DNA from: Shewanella ulleungensis
GTDB taxonomy: Bacteria > Pseudomonadota > Gammaproteobacteria > Enterobacterales > Shewanellaceae
DNA length: 64,000 nucleotides
Assembly (NCBI RefSeq): GCF_014648315.1
Contig: NZ_BMQW01000011.1
Span: forward strand, 62,001 to 126,000
Direction of reading: 5' to 3'
Shown: one piece after another, positions 1 to 8,772 of the stretch
Numbering within the stretch: the first letter of the stretch is position 1
Layout of the letters: each line of letters starts with the position of its first letter
Made by a program: the position numbers and the translations under genes
Notes under the pieces: generated by a model
Databases searched by the model: none
Told to the model about the DNA's origin: nothing
What the model saw: only the letters and a program-made list of their open reading frames with translations

Positions 1-710
1 AACGCTAGTGGTGAATAGGCTAGCAATGGCACATTTTCACGATGGCTAATTTCAGACATGGCAATTTCGTAACTGCGGTTAAGCAAGTTATAGGGATTTT
101 GCACACTCACAATACGTGGTAAATCGTGTTTTTCAGCTAACTTAAGGTATTTCATAAAGCCCCATGGGGTTTCATTCGAAATCCCGATATAGCGGACTTT
201 ACCTTGCTTTATCACTTCGCCGAGAGCTTCAAGGGTGTCTAAAATAGGCGTGTAATGCTCATCTTCATCGTGCTCATACATCATTTCGCCAAAGAAATTG
301 GTATTTCGGTCTGGCCAATGCACTTGGTATAAATCGATAGTGTCTATCTGTAAGCGACTTAATGAGTCATCCACAGCTTGATGCACATTACGCCAGTCTA
401 GGGCCATATTGTCGCGAATATAGTCACCTTTCCCACCTGGTGCGGCAATTTTGCTGGCGATAACGAGCTCGTCACGATTACCTTGCGCTTTTAAGTAACA
501 ACCTAGAATGCGTTCGGTTTCGCCTTGAGTTTCAGCTTTAGGTGGCACAGGATACATTTCGGCGGTATCAATAAAGTTAACGCCTTGGCCAATGGCATAG
601 TCAAGTTGAGCGAAAGCTTGTGCTTGGGTATTTTGTTCACCCCAAGTCATAGTCCCGAGGCAAATTTTACTGACCTCGAGCGTAGAATGTCCGATACGTT
701 GATATTCCAT
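1..710 (-). CDS. tas: Tas-like NADP(H)-dependent aldo/keto reductase (C-terminus cut by window edge)
   Basis: The minus-strand frame is open from an ATG at 710 to the window edge, about 236 codons. It begins MEYQRIGHSTLEVSKICLGT, the usual start of Tas-like aldo/keto reductases. Residues expected of the family's catalytic tetrad are present: Asp and Tyr in DTAEMY, Lys in IASKIA and His in QVHWPD. These enzymes reduce carbonyls with NADPH in the cytosol; the natural substrate of Tas is unclear. A GGAGG sequence lies just upstream of the ATG. The missing part should hold the remaining barrel strands and the NADP phosphate-binding segment. It could be another member of the same AKR subgroup, but the length of match to Tas makes this unlikely. 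Confidence 0.9.
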   Translation of the reverse strand, partial: MEYQRIGHSTLEVSKICLGTMTWGEQNTQAQAFAQLDYAIGQGVNFIDTAEMYPVPPKAETQGETERILGCYLKAQGNRDELVIASKIAAPGGKGDYIRDNMALDWRNVHQAVDDSLSRLQIDTIDLYQVHWPDRNTNFFGEMMYEHDEDEHYTPILDTLEALGEVIKQGKVRYIGISNETPWGFMKYLKLAEKHDLPRIVSVQNPYNLLNRSYEIAMSEISHRENVPLLAYSPLA

Positions 711-853
711 TACCTTCCTCCTATGGAATGTGCTTAATTTGAGGCTACCAAGCTTTTATCTACTTGCAAAGCGCTATCAAACTGTTAGGAGAAGACTGCT
801 TAAAAAACACTCTATAGCAACGTGTTATTGAGATTAAAGTAATGCGTTTTAAG

Positions 854-1366
854 CTATAAACCCATTATCATTGCGATTTCGCAAGCATCGTGACCGGTTT
901 CACCTAAATGCTGGCAGTGGTTAAATCCTAATTTCTCATAGAGTGCTAAGGCTTCGATTAACACTGCAGTAGTTTCTAAATACATCGATTTATAGCCTTG
1001 TTGTTTGGCGAACTCAATGCACTGTTTAGTGAGTTTTTTGGCCATACCCTGACCGCGAATTGCACGACAAAAATACATTTTTTGCAGTTCACACACGCCG
1101 ATATTCCCCACAAGCGCTGCAACGCCAGCACCGCCAACCACTTTACCTTGGTATTCAATCACCCAATATTGTGAGCCTTGTGCTTGATAAACTTCACTTA
1201 AGCAGTCGAGGGTTTTGTCTGCAACGCTAAAGCCTTTATCTGGGGTTAACCCATATTCTGCCGACACTTCACGAATAACTGCGGCAATGGCGGTATCATC
1301 TTGCGCCGTGAGTGGACGGATTATGGTATCGACTGCGTTGCATGAAGTACTAGTGTGTTGAGTCAT
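854..1366 (-). CDS. GNAT family N-acetyltransferase
   Basis: This 170-residue protein has a single GNAT fold. The acetyl-CoA binding motif A is visible as RGQGMAKKL, followed by the typical LYEKLGF segment near the C-terminus. The substrate cannot be told from sequence. I chose the ATG at 1366, which has GGAA eight bases upstream, over an in-frame ATG at 1381 that has no ribosome site. With this start the gene overlaps the end of yjjX by 17 bases, so the two are probably translationally coupled in one leftward transcript. Confidence 0.85.
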   Translation of the reverse strand: MTQHTSTSCNAVDTIIRPLTAQDDTAIAAVIREVSAEYGLTPDKGFSVADKTLDCLSEVYQAQGSQYWVIEYQGKVVGGAGVAALVGNIGVCELQKMYFCRAIRGQGMAKKLTKQCIEFAKQQGYKSMYLETTAVLIEALALYEKLGFNHCQHLGETGHDACEIAMIMGL

Positions 1367-1922
1367 TAAATAGTTCCGCATTAATAAAGGGAGTCATGGC
1401 CAGTAGCAGGGCCTGAGTATAAATGCTTTCGCGGGTGGCTAAACCTTGTGTGAGTAGGCCTATTGCGCCGCCTTTTTGTTTAATATTCTGGGTGCTAAAC
1501 ATTCGGTCCATCACATGACCCAGTTCTTCGCCAGCGGCTAGAGCATCATATACTGTCAGTGGTAAGGGTAAGTTAGCACTGCGACCAACAGATAAGGTGT
1601 CATTACTGATAATTGCCATATAAGCAAATGTTGCAGGGCCATGATCAAAATGGTCTACACCGCCTTCCATTGCCACATAAAAGTCTGCAGCTTGTGCCTG
1701 TTGTTGACAATATCGAGCGCGATTAATCGCGCCTAGTTTGGTTTCGGCTTCGCTCATCGGCTGTTCTGCCACTAGCGAGGGGGCATGCATACCTTGGCAG
1801 CGCACAGTGCTATTGGGGTAATACTGCGCGATGGCATTTTTGGCGGCATTTATTTTTACCGGATTGGTAGAGCCGACAATAATATTGATGCAATGAAGGT
1901 GATCGTGTTGAGTTGTTGTCAT
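1350..1922 (-). CDS. yjjX: Inosine/xanthosine triphosphatase, YjjX family
   Basis: The 190-residue protein starts with the nucleotide-binding segment VGSTNPVKINAAKNA and carries YVAMEGGVD, both typical of the YjjX/DUF84 family. Members hydrolyse non-canonical purine nucleoside triphosphates such as ITP and XTP, keeping them out of RNA and DNA. Length agrees with family members of about 170 to 190 residues. It is the first gene of a leftward pair with the acetyltransferase. No strong ribosome site precedes the ATG. Confidence 0.87.
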   Translation of the reverse strand: MTTTQHDHLHCINIIVGSTNPVKINAAKNAIAQYYPNSTVRCQGMHAPSLVAEQPMSEAETKLGAINRARYCQQQAQAADFYVAMEGGVDHFDHGPATFAYMAIISNDTLSVGRSANLPLPLTVYDALAAGEELGHVMDRMFSTQNIKQKGGAIGLLTQGLATRESIYTQALLLAMTPFINAELFNDSTH

Positions 1923-2181
1923 AAGTTGTCGTTATTCAGTATTGAATGTATGGATAGTGATATTCACCACTTTGTGTTGTTTTAGGTGATTTGTTAATTT
2001 TTCAGCTCAAATAATATTTTAAAAAATCATTGCAAATTGTTATAAAACAATTGCTTACATTTTTGGTATGAAACATGCTTAGTCATAGCTATCAAGGTGA
2101 AGATATGAATTAGTCAGTTTACGGCTAACCTTATCTATCAGCCTATTCTATTTCGAAACTCTATTAAAAGGAATTTAACCT

Positions 2182-2985
2182 ATGTCTATTCGAATTGCGA
2201 CCATTAGCCTAACTGTGGGTTTGGTACTAGGATCGACTATTTTTGGCGCTTCATACACCGAAGCCGAGTCGGTATTTTCGTTATCGGATTCAGCACAAGT
2301 GAATGCGGAGCTAACACATTCCCAACAAAAAATGACCCTAGACAGCCAATCTCTGAGCAAATTAGTGGCTAATACTGGCGCCGGTAAATTAACCGTCAAA
2401 GGTATTGAAGGACAAAAGCAAATTGAAGTCACCGCGGATATTTATACTGATAAAGACAGTGACGATGTTGAGATTGAATTAACCCTAAACAAGCAAGGCG
2501 ACAATGCCATGTTTGTTGCCGATATTCAGTCTAACGGTTTTATGGAACAATCTCCTTTTATCGATGTGCTAATCACTGTACCCGAGACTTTAGCGTTAGA
2601 CATAACCGACGGTTCTGGTTCGATTAAGATAACCGATGTTTCAGCCTCGATTAAGCTCAAAGACGGATCAGGCAGTATTGTGATTGACCATGTTGGTGCG
2701 GTTACCTTGGCTGACGGCTCGGGTTCGATTAATATGAAAGATGTTAATGGCAATGTGACATTACAAGACGGCTCAGGCTCTATCAATATCTCACATGTTA
2801 TGGGTGATATTGACGTTAGCGATGGTTCTGGGTCGATTAATATCGACCAGGTTAATGGTAAGGTGACCATTAGTGATGGTTCTGGTGGCATTAACGTGAG
2901 TAATACTAAAGGGCTTGAGATTGTGAGTGCAGGCTCTGGCGGGGTGAATCATCAGCATATCGATGGACCTATTGTTGTCAATTAA
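2182..2985 (+). CDS. Secreted DUF4097-like repeat protein with DGSGSI turns
   Basis: This 267-residue protein has an N-terminal hydrophobic segment (about residues 4-24) like a Sec signal peptide, without a clear lipobox. Residues 143 to 255 contain seven copies of DGSGSI or close variants, spaced almost exactly 18 residues apart. That is the pattern of a right-handed beta-helix in the DUF4097 (putative adhesin) group. The ATG is preceded by AAAGGA. It stands alone, with its own upstream AT-rich region. Function is unknown; a periplasmic or surface location is inferred only from the signal and the repeat type. Confidence 0.75.
   Translation: MSIRIATISLTVGLVLGSTIFGASYTEAESVFSLSDSAQVNAELTHSQQKMTLDSQSLSKLVANTGAGKLTVKGIEGQKQIEVTADIYTDKDSDDVEIELTLNKQGDNAMFVADIQSNGFMEQSPFIDVLITVPETLALDITDGSGSIKITDVSASIKLKDGSGSIVIDHVGAVTLADGSGSINMKDVNGNVTLQDGSGSINISHVMGDIDVSDGSGSINIDQVNGKVTISDGSGGINVSNTKGLEIVSAGSGGVNHQHIDGPIVVN
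2608..2946 (+). repeat. In-frame tandem repeat, about 54-base period, encoding DGSGSI units
   Basis: Seven units begin at codons 143, 161, 178, 196, 214, 232 and 250 of the repeat protein. The first five read DGSGSI, the sixth DGSGGI and the seventh AGSGGV. The bases between the turns have diverged, so this is an old protein repeat rather than a recent DNA duplication. The regular composition also leaves a long spurious open frame on the opposite strand. Confidence 0.85.
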
Positions 2986-3110
2986 TGCTCTTGTGGCTTG
3001 GATTTATTTGAATAAACAATCAGCAAAACCTGCTTATCTTGCAGGTTTTGTTTTAAAGCCCAAATTAATCGTGGCATGATGCGACATTGATTTGGCAAGG
3101 ATTAACCACA

Positions 3111-3905
3111 ATGGCAAAGAAGTATTATGTAGTTTGGGCTGGGCGTGAGACGGGTATTTTTACCAGTTGGGATGTCACCAAGCGATCAGTTGATAAGTTT
3201 CCTCAGGCTAAATACAAATCATTTGCCACTGAAGCTGAAGCAAAAGCGGCTTTTGCCAAGTCGCCGCACAGCAGTATTGGTCGTGCTGCGGCAAAACCTG
3301 CAGCTAAACCGTCGGCATCAGAGTCTCTTAAAAATAATGCTAGTGGTTCTATCAAAACCATAAGCGATAACGAGTCGGTAATAAGCCGGTATGATGTGGT
3401 GATATACACCGATGGAGGGTGTGAACCTAACCCTGGTAAAGCAGGTTCTGGGATTGCGGTGTATCATCAAGGTCAACTGGCTGAGTTATGGTTTGGTTTG
3501 TTTAACCCAAATGGCACCAACAATACCGCCGAATTGAATGCTTTATATCAGGCATTACTTATGGCAAAAAATGCCATCGAAAACAGTCAAACGGTGTGTG
3601 TTATGAGTGACTCGCAATATTCTATTAATTGCATTAGCGAGTGGGCTTATGGTTGGAAATCAAAAGGCTGGACCCGCAAAGGCGGTGAAATTGCGAACTT
3701 AGATATTATTAAACAAGCGCATGAGCTCTATGAAACCCTTAAAGACAAGCTTTGCATTAAGCATGTCGCAGCGCACATTGGCATAGAAGGCAATGAGCTG
3801 GCGGATCGCATGTCAATTCATGCTGTTGATCAAACCCATAAATCATTTAGTCAGTTTCAACCGCCTTTAGATATCAGCAAAATATTAGCATTACGTACGG
3901 GTTAA
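3111..3905 (+). CDS. rnhA: Ribonuclease HI with N-terminal viroplasmin-like hybrid-binding domain
   Basis: The protein (264 residues) has two domains. Residues 1 to about 50 (KKYYVVWAGRETGIFTSW) form the viroplasmin-like domain known to bind RNA/DNA hybrids in eukaryotic RNase H1. A low-complexity Ala/Lys/Ser linker follows. Residues 95-240 are an RNase H fold with Asp101, Glu141, Asp167 and Asp232 as the metal-binding DEDD set and His222 in the flexible loop. It should cleave RNA in RNA/DNA hybrids in the cytosol. AAGGA at 3097-3101 fixes the ATG at 3111 rather than a TTG at 3087. It is probably a second RNase H beside a shorter housekeeping enzyme, which is not in this window. Confidence 0.9.
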   Translation: MAKKYYVVWAGRETGIFTSWDVTKRSVDKFPQAKYKSFATEAEAKAAFAKSPHSSIGRAAAKPAAKPSASESLKNNASGSIKTISDNESVISRYDVVIYTDGGCEPNPGKAGSGIAVYHQGQLAELWFGLFNPNGTNNTAELNALYQALLMAKNAIENSQTVCVMSDSQYSINCISEWAYGWKSKGWTRKGGEIANLDIIKQAHELYETLKDKLCIKHVAAHIGIEGNELADRMSIHAVDQTHKSFSQFQPPLDISKILALRTG

Positions 3906-3968
3906 TATTGATAGGATTACTATCTCAGAGATACCGCCACAATTTATCATCATTATAGATACAAGCAT

Positions 3969-3996
3969 AAAAAAGCCGGATTGCTCCGGCTTTTTA
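3969..3996. terminator. Bidirectional intrinsic terminator
   Basis: AAAAGCCGGA and TCCGGCTTTT pair around a TTGC loop, flanked by A and T runs. It lies between the convergent RNase H and aminopeptidase genes and can serve both. Confidence 0.9.
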
Positions 3997-4018
3997 CGTG
4001 TTGATTACATTATGGATA

Positions 4019-6682
4019 TTAGTTCAGCTTTTGTTTAATACTCACACAACGTTGTTCTTGTTGGCGAGCTTCTAGCAGCGCGCGTCTGGCCAGTTGTGAT
4101 AAACCTGTTTCGCTGTTTAGTACCTGGCTTATCGCATCGATATTGCTCGAACTACAATCGGTTGGAATAAGCTGTGCTGCAAAGCTGCGCATAAATACTG
4201 GCCCTTTATCATCCATAAGCTGTAAGTTTGCAAAGCGTTGTTCGGCAGTGGCAGCACTTAATAGCTTTTGTTCAGCAGGGTATAGGTTATACATTGCAAC
4301 GCGCACTTTTGAAAATGCCATGCTGTCGTTATGTTCAATGGTATTTAACCACTGGCGCTTTAGTGATGACTGCGGACGAACAACTTCAGCAGCAATCGCG
4401 GCTTTTTCACCTGAGTCTGATTGGTCAAGGTGTTTTTCTCTCGCTAATAATGCCTGAGCGTCGCCGTAATCATAACGATTTAGCTGGCGGATCATAGCCC
4501 AACGGAGGTCTTGATCTATGCTTAAGCCTTTAATATGGCTCTTGCTTTGCAGTAACAATTGAATATGACCAAGCGCATCTCCGTGGCTTGATAAGCTGAT
4601 GTAGGCATCAAACCAGCGACGTTGAAAATCGCGGTTACGATAGCTTTCCATACTCATACGCAAACTCATTTGGCTGAGTGCTTTTGATATTTTACTATTA
4701 TAACTGGCATGCATTGGTGCCATAAGATCAAGGTAGCTTTTGGCTCGCTGCATGTTATCTAGCACTTGACCTAAAATGGTGTAATCTTTTTCTAGCGGTG
4801 CATTAATCAGGGCAATATTTAAGAATTGATCCAGTGATGTCTTACCGTCTATCACGCTGTCCCACATACTTTGCCATAACATAGAACGTAGAAGCGGATC
4901 GCTTACTTGGCTTAGTAATTGTTTAGCCGTCGTAAATGATTTTGGGTCTAATTCTACTTTAACAAAACCCCAGTCGTCGTAGTTTGGATAGGCTAAATCT
5001 GGACAAATCTCTCCAATCAGCTCTTTAACCTCGGTATAAGCGCCCTTATAGGTTACTGCGATTGACTGCTGCATTTCTAAACCATAACGTAGCTTGTTAA
5101 ACAATCCGATTTGTACACGTTGCTCGCGCAAAGTAGGGTGTTGGCTGTCTTCTGCGGTTTGTATTAGAGCAAATGAGGCTATTTGATTGCCTTGGCAAGT
5201 GTATTGCGCCTTGATGGTATTAACGCCTGCTGCGTATAGCCACTCTTTGGTCCATAGCGATAAATCGCGGCCGCTGGCTTTGGCTAAACTATTGATAAAA
5301 TCGTTGAGTTCTGCATTTTGGTAACTGTACTGTTGCAAGTATTGGCTCACACCACGGCGGAAGGTTTCTTCGCCTAAAAGGTGTCGCAACTGTTTAATGG
5401 TTGAAGCGCCTTTTTGATAGGTTATAGCGTCAATGTTATCAAATGCATTTTGGCTAGTAGCCACAGGCACTTCAATTGGGTGAGTGGTCACTAGGCTGTC
5501 TTGATGATATGCCGCTTGTTTACCAGAGGCATAAAAAGTGCGCCAAGCATGGCTAAACTCAGTCGCTTCGCTGGTGGCTAATGTGCCCATAAATGAAGCA
5601 AAACTTTCGTTTAACCATAAGCCATTCCACCATTTCATGGTAACTAGGTCACCAAACCATTGGTGAGCCATTTCATGCATGATAACCCCGGCTAAACGTT
5701 CTTTTTGCTCGGCGGTCATTTTGGCATTAAATAAGAAACGATCTTCTGAGAAGGTAATTGCCCCCGCATTTTCCATCGCGCCGTATAAAAAGTCTGGTAC
5801 TAATACTTGATCGTACTTTTTAAATGGGTAAGCAATACCAAAGTAGCGGTCAAAGAAGTCTAGGCCTTGTTTGGTGTAAGTAAACCAATCTTGTGGGGTG
5901 ACTTGCTCGGCAACCGATTGGCGTGAGAATAAGCGCATAGGGTAGCGGCCTGAATTGTCTTCCCAGACTTTATATGGGCCCGCATGCATCGAGAAGTTAT
6001 ATGGGCTTAATTTTGGGGTAACAGGGAAGCTCCAAAGGTTGGTATCGCCTTGGTCCACCACATTGGTTTCACGCATGGCGCTGATCACTTGCCAGTCTTT
6101 TGGAGCATGTACATTTATTTGGTAGGTGGCTTTTAAGTCTGGTTGGTCAAAAACGGCAAACATTTGTTGCGCGGCAGCAGGTTCAAAATGTGAATACAGG
6201 TAAACTTTATTGTCTACTGGGTCAACAAAGCGATGCAATCCTTCGCCATTGGTACTGTGCTCGCGGGTAAACTCGACAATCACTGTGTTGTTGCCACTGA
6301 CCAATAAACTTTGATTAATAACAATGTAAGCGCCGTTGTAGTTAGGGTAAACCTTGGTGCCGTTAATGATAAATTGTTTAATGTTGGCTTTATTGAGATC
6401 GAGCGTTAACGATTTAGGCACACTGCTTAAGTCAAAGTGTACTGTTGAGATGGCACTGAATTGGCTGTGTTCACTTAAAAAGAAGGTTAAATCGTATTGT
6501 ACATTTGATACTACTTTGGCGCGTGCTTGCGCTTGTGCTTGGCTGATGTAAGCCGAACCATCACGTTGTAATGATGAGGTTGAAAGTGAGCTACTGCAGC
6601 TGAACACGCTGGCACAACATAATGCAACAAAAGCGGTTTTAATAACCCGTGGACTAAACAATTCAGTGGATAACAATTTCAC
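4019..6682 (-). CDS. M1 family zinc aminopeptidase, predicted lipoprotein
   Basis: This is an 887-residue M1 metallopeptidase. The exopeptidase motif GAMEN is at 301-305, and the zinc site HEMAH is at 336-340 with the third ligand Glu359 in NES. The N-terminus has basic residues, a hydrophobic stretch and a lipobox ending at Cys29 (SVFSC), so it is predicted to be membrane-anchored and periplasmic, unlike cytosolic PepN. It would remove N-terminal amino acids from peptides. The start is a GTG with AGGA nine bases upstream. It lies downstream of lpoB, with a terminator between, so it is likely its own transcription unit. Confidence 0.9.
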   Translation of the reverse strand: MKLLSTELFSPRVIKTAFVALCCASVFSCSSSLSTSSLQRDGSAYISQAQAQARAKVVSNVQYDLTFFLSEHSQFSAISTVHFDLSSVPKSLTLDLNKANIKQFIINGTKVYPNYNGAYIVINQSLLVSGNNTVIVEFTREHSTNGEGLHRFVDPVDNKVYLYSHFEPAAAQQMFAVFDQPDLKATYQINVHAPKDWQVISAMRETNVVDQGDTNLWSFPVTPKLSPYNFSMHAGPYKVWEDNSGRYPMRLFSRQSVAEQVTPQDWFTYTKQGLDFFDRYFGIAYPFKKYDQVLVPDFLYGAMENAGAITFSEDRFLFNAKMTAEQKERLAGVIMHEMAHQWFGDLVTMKWWNGLWLNESFASFMGTLATSEATEFSHAWRTFYASGKQAAYHQDSLVTTHPIEVPVATSQNAFDNIDAITYQKGASTIKQLRHLLGEETFRRGVSQYLQQYSYQNAELNDFINSLAKASGRDLSLWTKEWLYAAGVNTIKAQYTCQGNQIASFALIQTAEDSQHPTLREQRVQIGLFNKLRYGLEMQQSIAVTYKGAYTEVKELIGEICPDLAYPNYDDWGFVKVELDPKSFTTAKQLLSQVSDPLLRSMLWQSMWDSVIDGKTSLDQFLNIALINAPLEKDYTILGQVLDNMQRAKSYLDLMAPMHASYNSKISKALSQMSLRMSMESYRNRDFQRRWFDAYISLSSHGDALGHIQLLLQSKSHIKGLSIDQDLRWAMIRQLNRYDYGDAQALLAREKHLDQSDSGEKAAIAAEVVRPQSSLKRQWLNTIEHNDSMAFSKVRVAMYNLYPAEQKLLSAATAEQRFANLQLMDDKGPVFMRSFAAQLIPTDCSSSNIDAISQVLNSETGLSQLARRALLEARQQEQRCVSIKQKLN

Positions 6683-6715
6683 GTTAGTGTTCCTAACTTA
6701 TTATTGGGTGTATGA

Positions 6716-6741
6716 AAAAGCCGACATCAATGTCGGCTTTA
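6716..6741 (-). terminator. Intrinsic terminator after lpoB
   Basis: AAAGCCGACAT pairs with ATGTCGGCTTT around a short loop, with A and T runs on the two sides. It lies 19 bases past the lpoB stop and upstream of the aminopeptidase start. Confidence 0.85.
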
Positions 6742-6759
6742 TTGCTATGTGCTTGTGTA

Positions 6760-7353
6760 TTACAAGCCCAAAAATGACTTCGACTTAACTTTACGAATTT
6801 CTTTTTCATCAGACCATTCAATTAAGCCTGTTTCAAGATCCATTAAACGCATAGTCATTTTGTAGTAAACGTCTTTAGTGCTGCCATCTTGCTTAACGAT
6901 GCTCGATAAGTTGCCGTATAACATATACTGAGCGCCAATTTGGCGGCCAAATTTTATGGCAGTTGTTGGGTCGACCATACCTGCATTATTTTGATAGTCT
7001 AGCTGTTTACGCACTGTGTCCACTTTCGTCATGTCGATAAAACGGAACTTACCAGAGCGTAATAACTTGTTGCTAATCGTGTCGGTAACAGATTCAGTAT
7101 CAATATGCTCAGAGGTTTTATTTTTAATTTTATCTACAAAAATAATTGGACGATTATTTTGGGTGATAACAACCACTGGTGGGAATGTCATCATGCTGTC
7201 GACCATTTTAGCTGCAATGTCTTGCAAATCGGTTGAACCAAAGTTTTCGTTAACAGTTTCGACTTCAGTGGCATCGCCGTATTCTACTTTAGATTGACAG
7301 GCGCTCAGCCCTATCACTGCGGCTAACACAAATATCAGTTTCAAGTTTTTCAT
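6760..7353 (-). CDS. lpoB: LpoB-like penicillin-binding protein activator lipoprotein
   Basis: This 197-residue lipoprotein has the lipobox GLSAC with Cys19. The body matches LpoB-type proteins: a TolB-N-like fold with VDKIKNKTSEHIDT, a LLRSGKFRF segment and GAQYMLYGNLSS. In enterobacteria LpoB is an outer-membrane lipoprotein that stimulates PBP1b; that role is inferred here. I use the ATG at 7353, which has GGAA upstream and puts the signal peptide at the N-terminus, rather than a start 45 bases earlier. It follows the COG3014 gene by 48 bases and probably shares its transcript. Confidence 0.85.
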   Translation of the reverse strand: MKNLKLIFVLAAVIGLSACQSKVEYGDATEVETVNENFGSTDLQDIAAKMVDSMMTFPPVVVITQNNRPIIFVDKIKNKTSEHIDTESVTDTISNKLLRSGKFRFIDMTKVDTVRKQLDYQNNAGMVDPTTAIKFGRQIGAQYMLYGNLSSIVKQDGSTKDVYYKMTMRLMDLETGLIEWSDEKEIRKVKSKSFLGL

Positions 7354-7401
7354 AATAAATTCCATTGGTGATGAGTGACAGTTGATAAGGGTTATCATCT
7401 A

Positions 7402-8772
7402 TTAGATGATTATCGAATAAAAACGGGTACGATTTCCAGTCTCTATTGCCCAAATTAATGTTGTACGGCTTGGTTTTACTTCAATTTTTACATTTTGGCT
7501 GTTATTTAAGCGTATATCGTAGTCGCCAGCATCGATAAATTGTTTTGCTATTTGTGCTTGGCGCGGCAAGGTTAACCAACTTCTGCGGTCTGCTTGTTCG
7601 CTAATCACGTTAAAAATTTGCATAACAAGTGCGCCAGCATCAACTTGATTGTTGGCGCGTCGGCTACCACTTTGCACACTTTGGTTTAATTCGTACTTGG
7701 CGTAAATCCTTGCTGCTTGGCGAAATAACGCTGCAGGTAGGTCTTCTTTCAAGGCATTAATCGCTAATGCATCGATATTGGCAATGTTTTGCGCTTCTAG
7801 ATTATCACCTAAGCCTTGAATTAGGCTTGCAGTGGTTAATTGTCGCTGCGGTTGATACGTGGCGAGTGACGCGCTTTGTATATTGCCATTAATCGGAAAC
7901 GGTACGGTAATACTTTGTTTTTCTGGTACAAAGCTTCGTTCAACAATAAATACTACTTGCCCTTGACCTTCACTTGGCATTACTGCCTCGCCCCAACGTT
8001 GTTGAAACTCATCCAATTGAGGCATGGCCAATTGCTTTGCTAAGCGCACTAAATCTTGTTGTAAATATTGGTTGTCAGGTGTGATTTGCGCAGCTTTACG
8101 GTAATCAATAAATGCATCATTTGGCTCGTTAGCCAGTTCGTGCAACAAACCAGTTATGTAGTAGCTGTATGCATTTAAAAATGAACTGGTAACACTGCCC
8201 GTTGATTGGCTTAATTGCGCCATTTGCGCATCAATGGTGCCATTAGCCATGTTTTGCACTGACTTTTGCGATTTTTGATAACGTGCTTGCTCGATGCTTT
8301 GCAACTCATTACTGCGGCGCACCTCTACTAATGCGCCTTGTGCATCACCACTAAATAAATAATTTAATGCTTGATACTGGTGCACCATAATGCGCTCATA
8401 ACCTGGGCCTCGATAAGGTATGGCGTTGTCATTTAATAATAAACTGCTTGCGCCTGAGCCAAGTTTACTGGCACTGATAATGGCTTTGTCGTCAAAAGCT
8501 TGATATGCCGAAATAGCTTGTTGGTAATAGGCCTTACTTCGCTCAAAGTCGCCAGCAACTTGCATAATCCGCCCCGACTCTTGTGCATAAAGCAGGCCGT
8601 CGTTGCCGTTAATGTTGTCTGCTAAATCGTTGATGTTTGCCGTTGGATAGTCACTGCTCAACTGTTGTTTATAAGGGGCGATTTGTGAGGGGTAATTTAC
8701 AAATACACTGTTATAAGCACAGCCCGACAGCCCGACCATGAGTAAAAACGCCATTGATAGTGATTTTAACAT
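7402..8772 (-). CDS. COG3014 family lipoprotein of unknown function
   Basis: The 456-residue protein has a lipobox (VGLSGC, Cys18) and, from about residue 60 to 260, helical TPR-like segments. These include GDFERSKAYYQQAI and, around residue 220, PNDAFIDYRKAAQ. The C-terminal half is beta-rich. I recognise it as the COG3014 family, which is often encoded beside LpoB-like proteins; no function is established that I can cite. Its ATG lies inside the last codons of the peptide deformylase gene (7-base overlap), with GAGG seven bases upstream, so translation is probably coupled. Confidence 0.75.
   Translation of the reverse strand: MLKSLSMAFLLMVGLSGCAYNSVFVNYPSQIAPYKQQLSSDYPTANINDLADNINGNDGLLYAQESGRIMQVAGDFERSKAYYQQAISAYQAFDDKAIISASKLGSGASSLLLNDNAIPYRGPGYERIMVHQYQALNYLFSGDAQGALVEVRRSNELQSIEQARYQKSQKSVQNMANGTIDAQMAQLSQSTGSVTSSFLNAYSYYITGLLHELANEPNDAFIDYRKAAQITPDNQYLQQDLVRLAKQLAMPQLDEFQQRWGEAVMPSEGQGQVVFIVERSFVPEKQSITVPFPINGNIQSASLATYQPQRQLTTASLIQGLGDNLEAQNIANIDALAINALKEDLPAALFRQAARIYAKYELNQSVQSGSRRANNQVDAGALVMQIFNVISEQADRRSWLTLPRQAQIAKQFIDAGDYDIRLNNSQNVKIEVKPSRTTLIWAIETGNRTRFYSIII

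Noticed and set aside
525-737. 70-codon + strand frame opposite the aldo/keto reductase
   Set aside because: It lies wholly antisense to a clear Tas-like gene and has no initiation signal.
2526-2891. Long minus-strand open frame inside the DGSGSI repeat gene
   Set aside because: It mirrors the repeat's regular codon composition and has no ribosome site; it is a shadow of the + strand protein.
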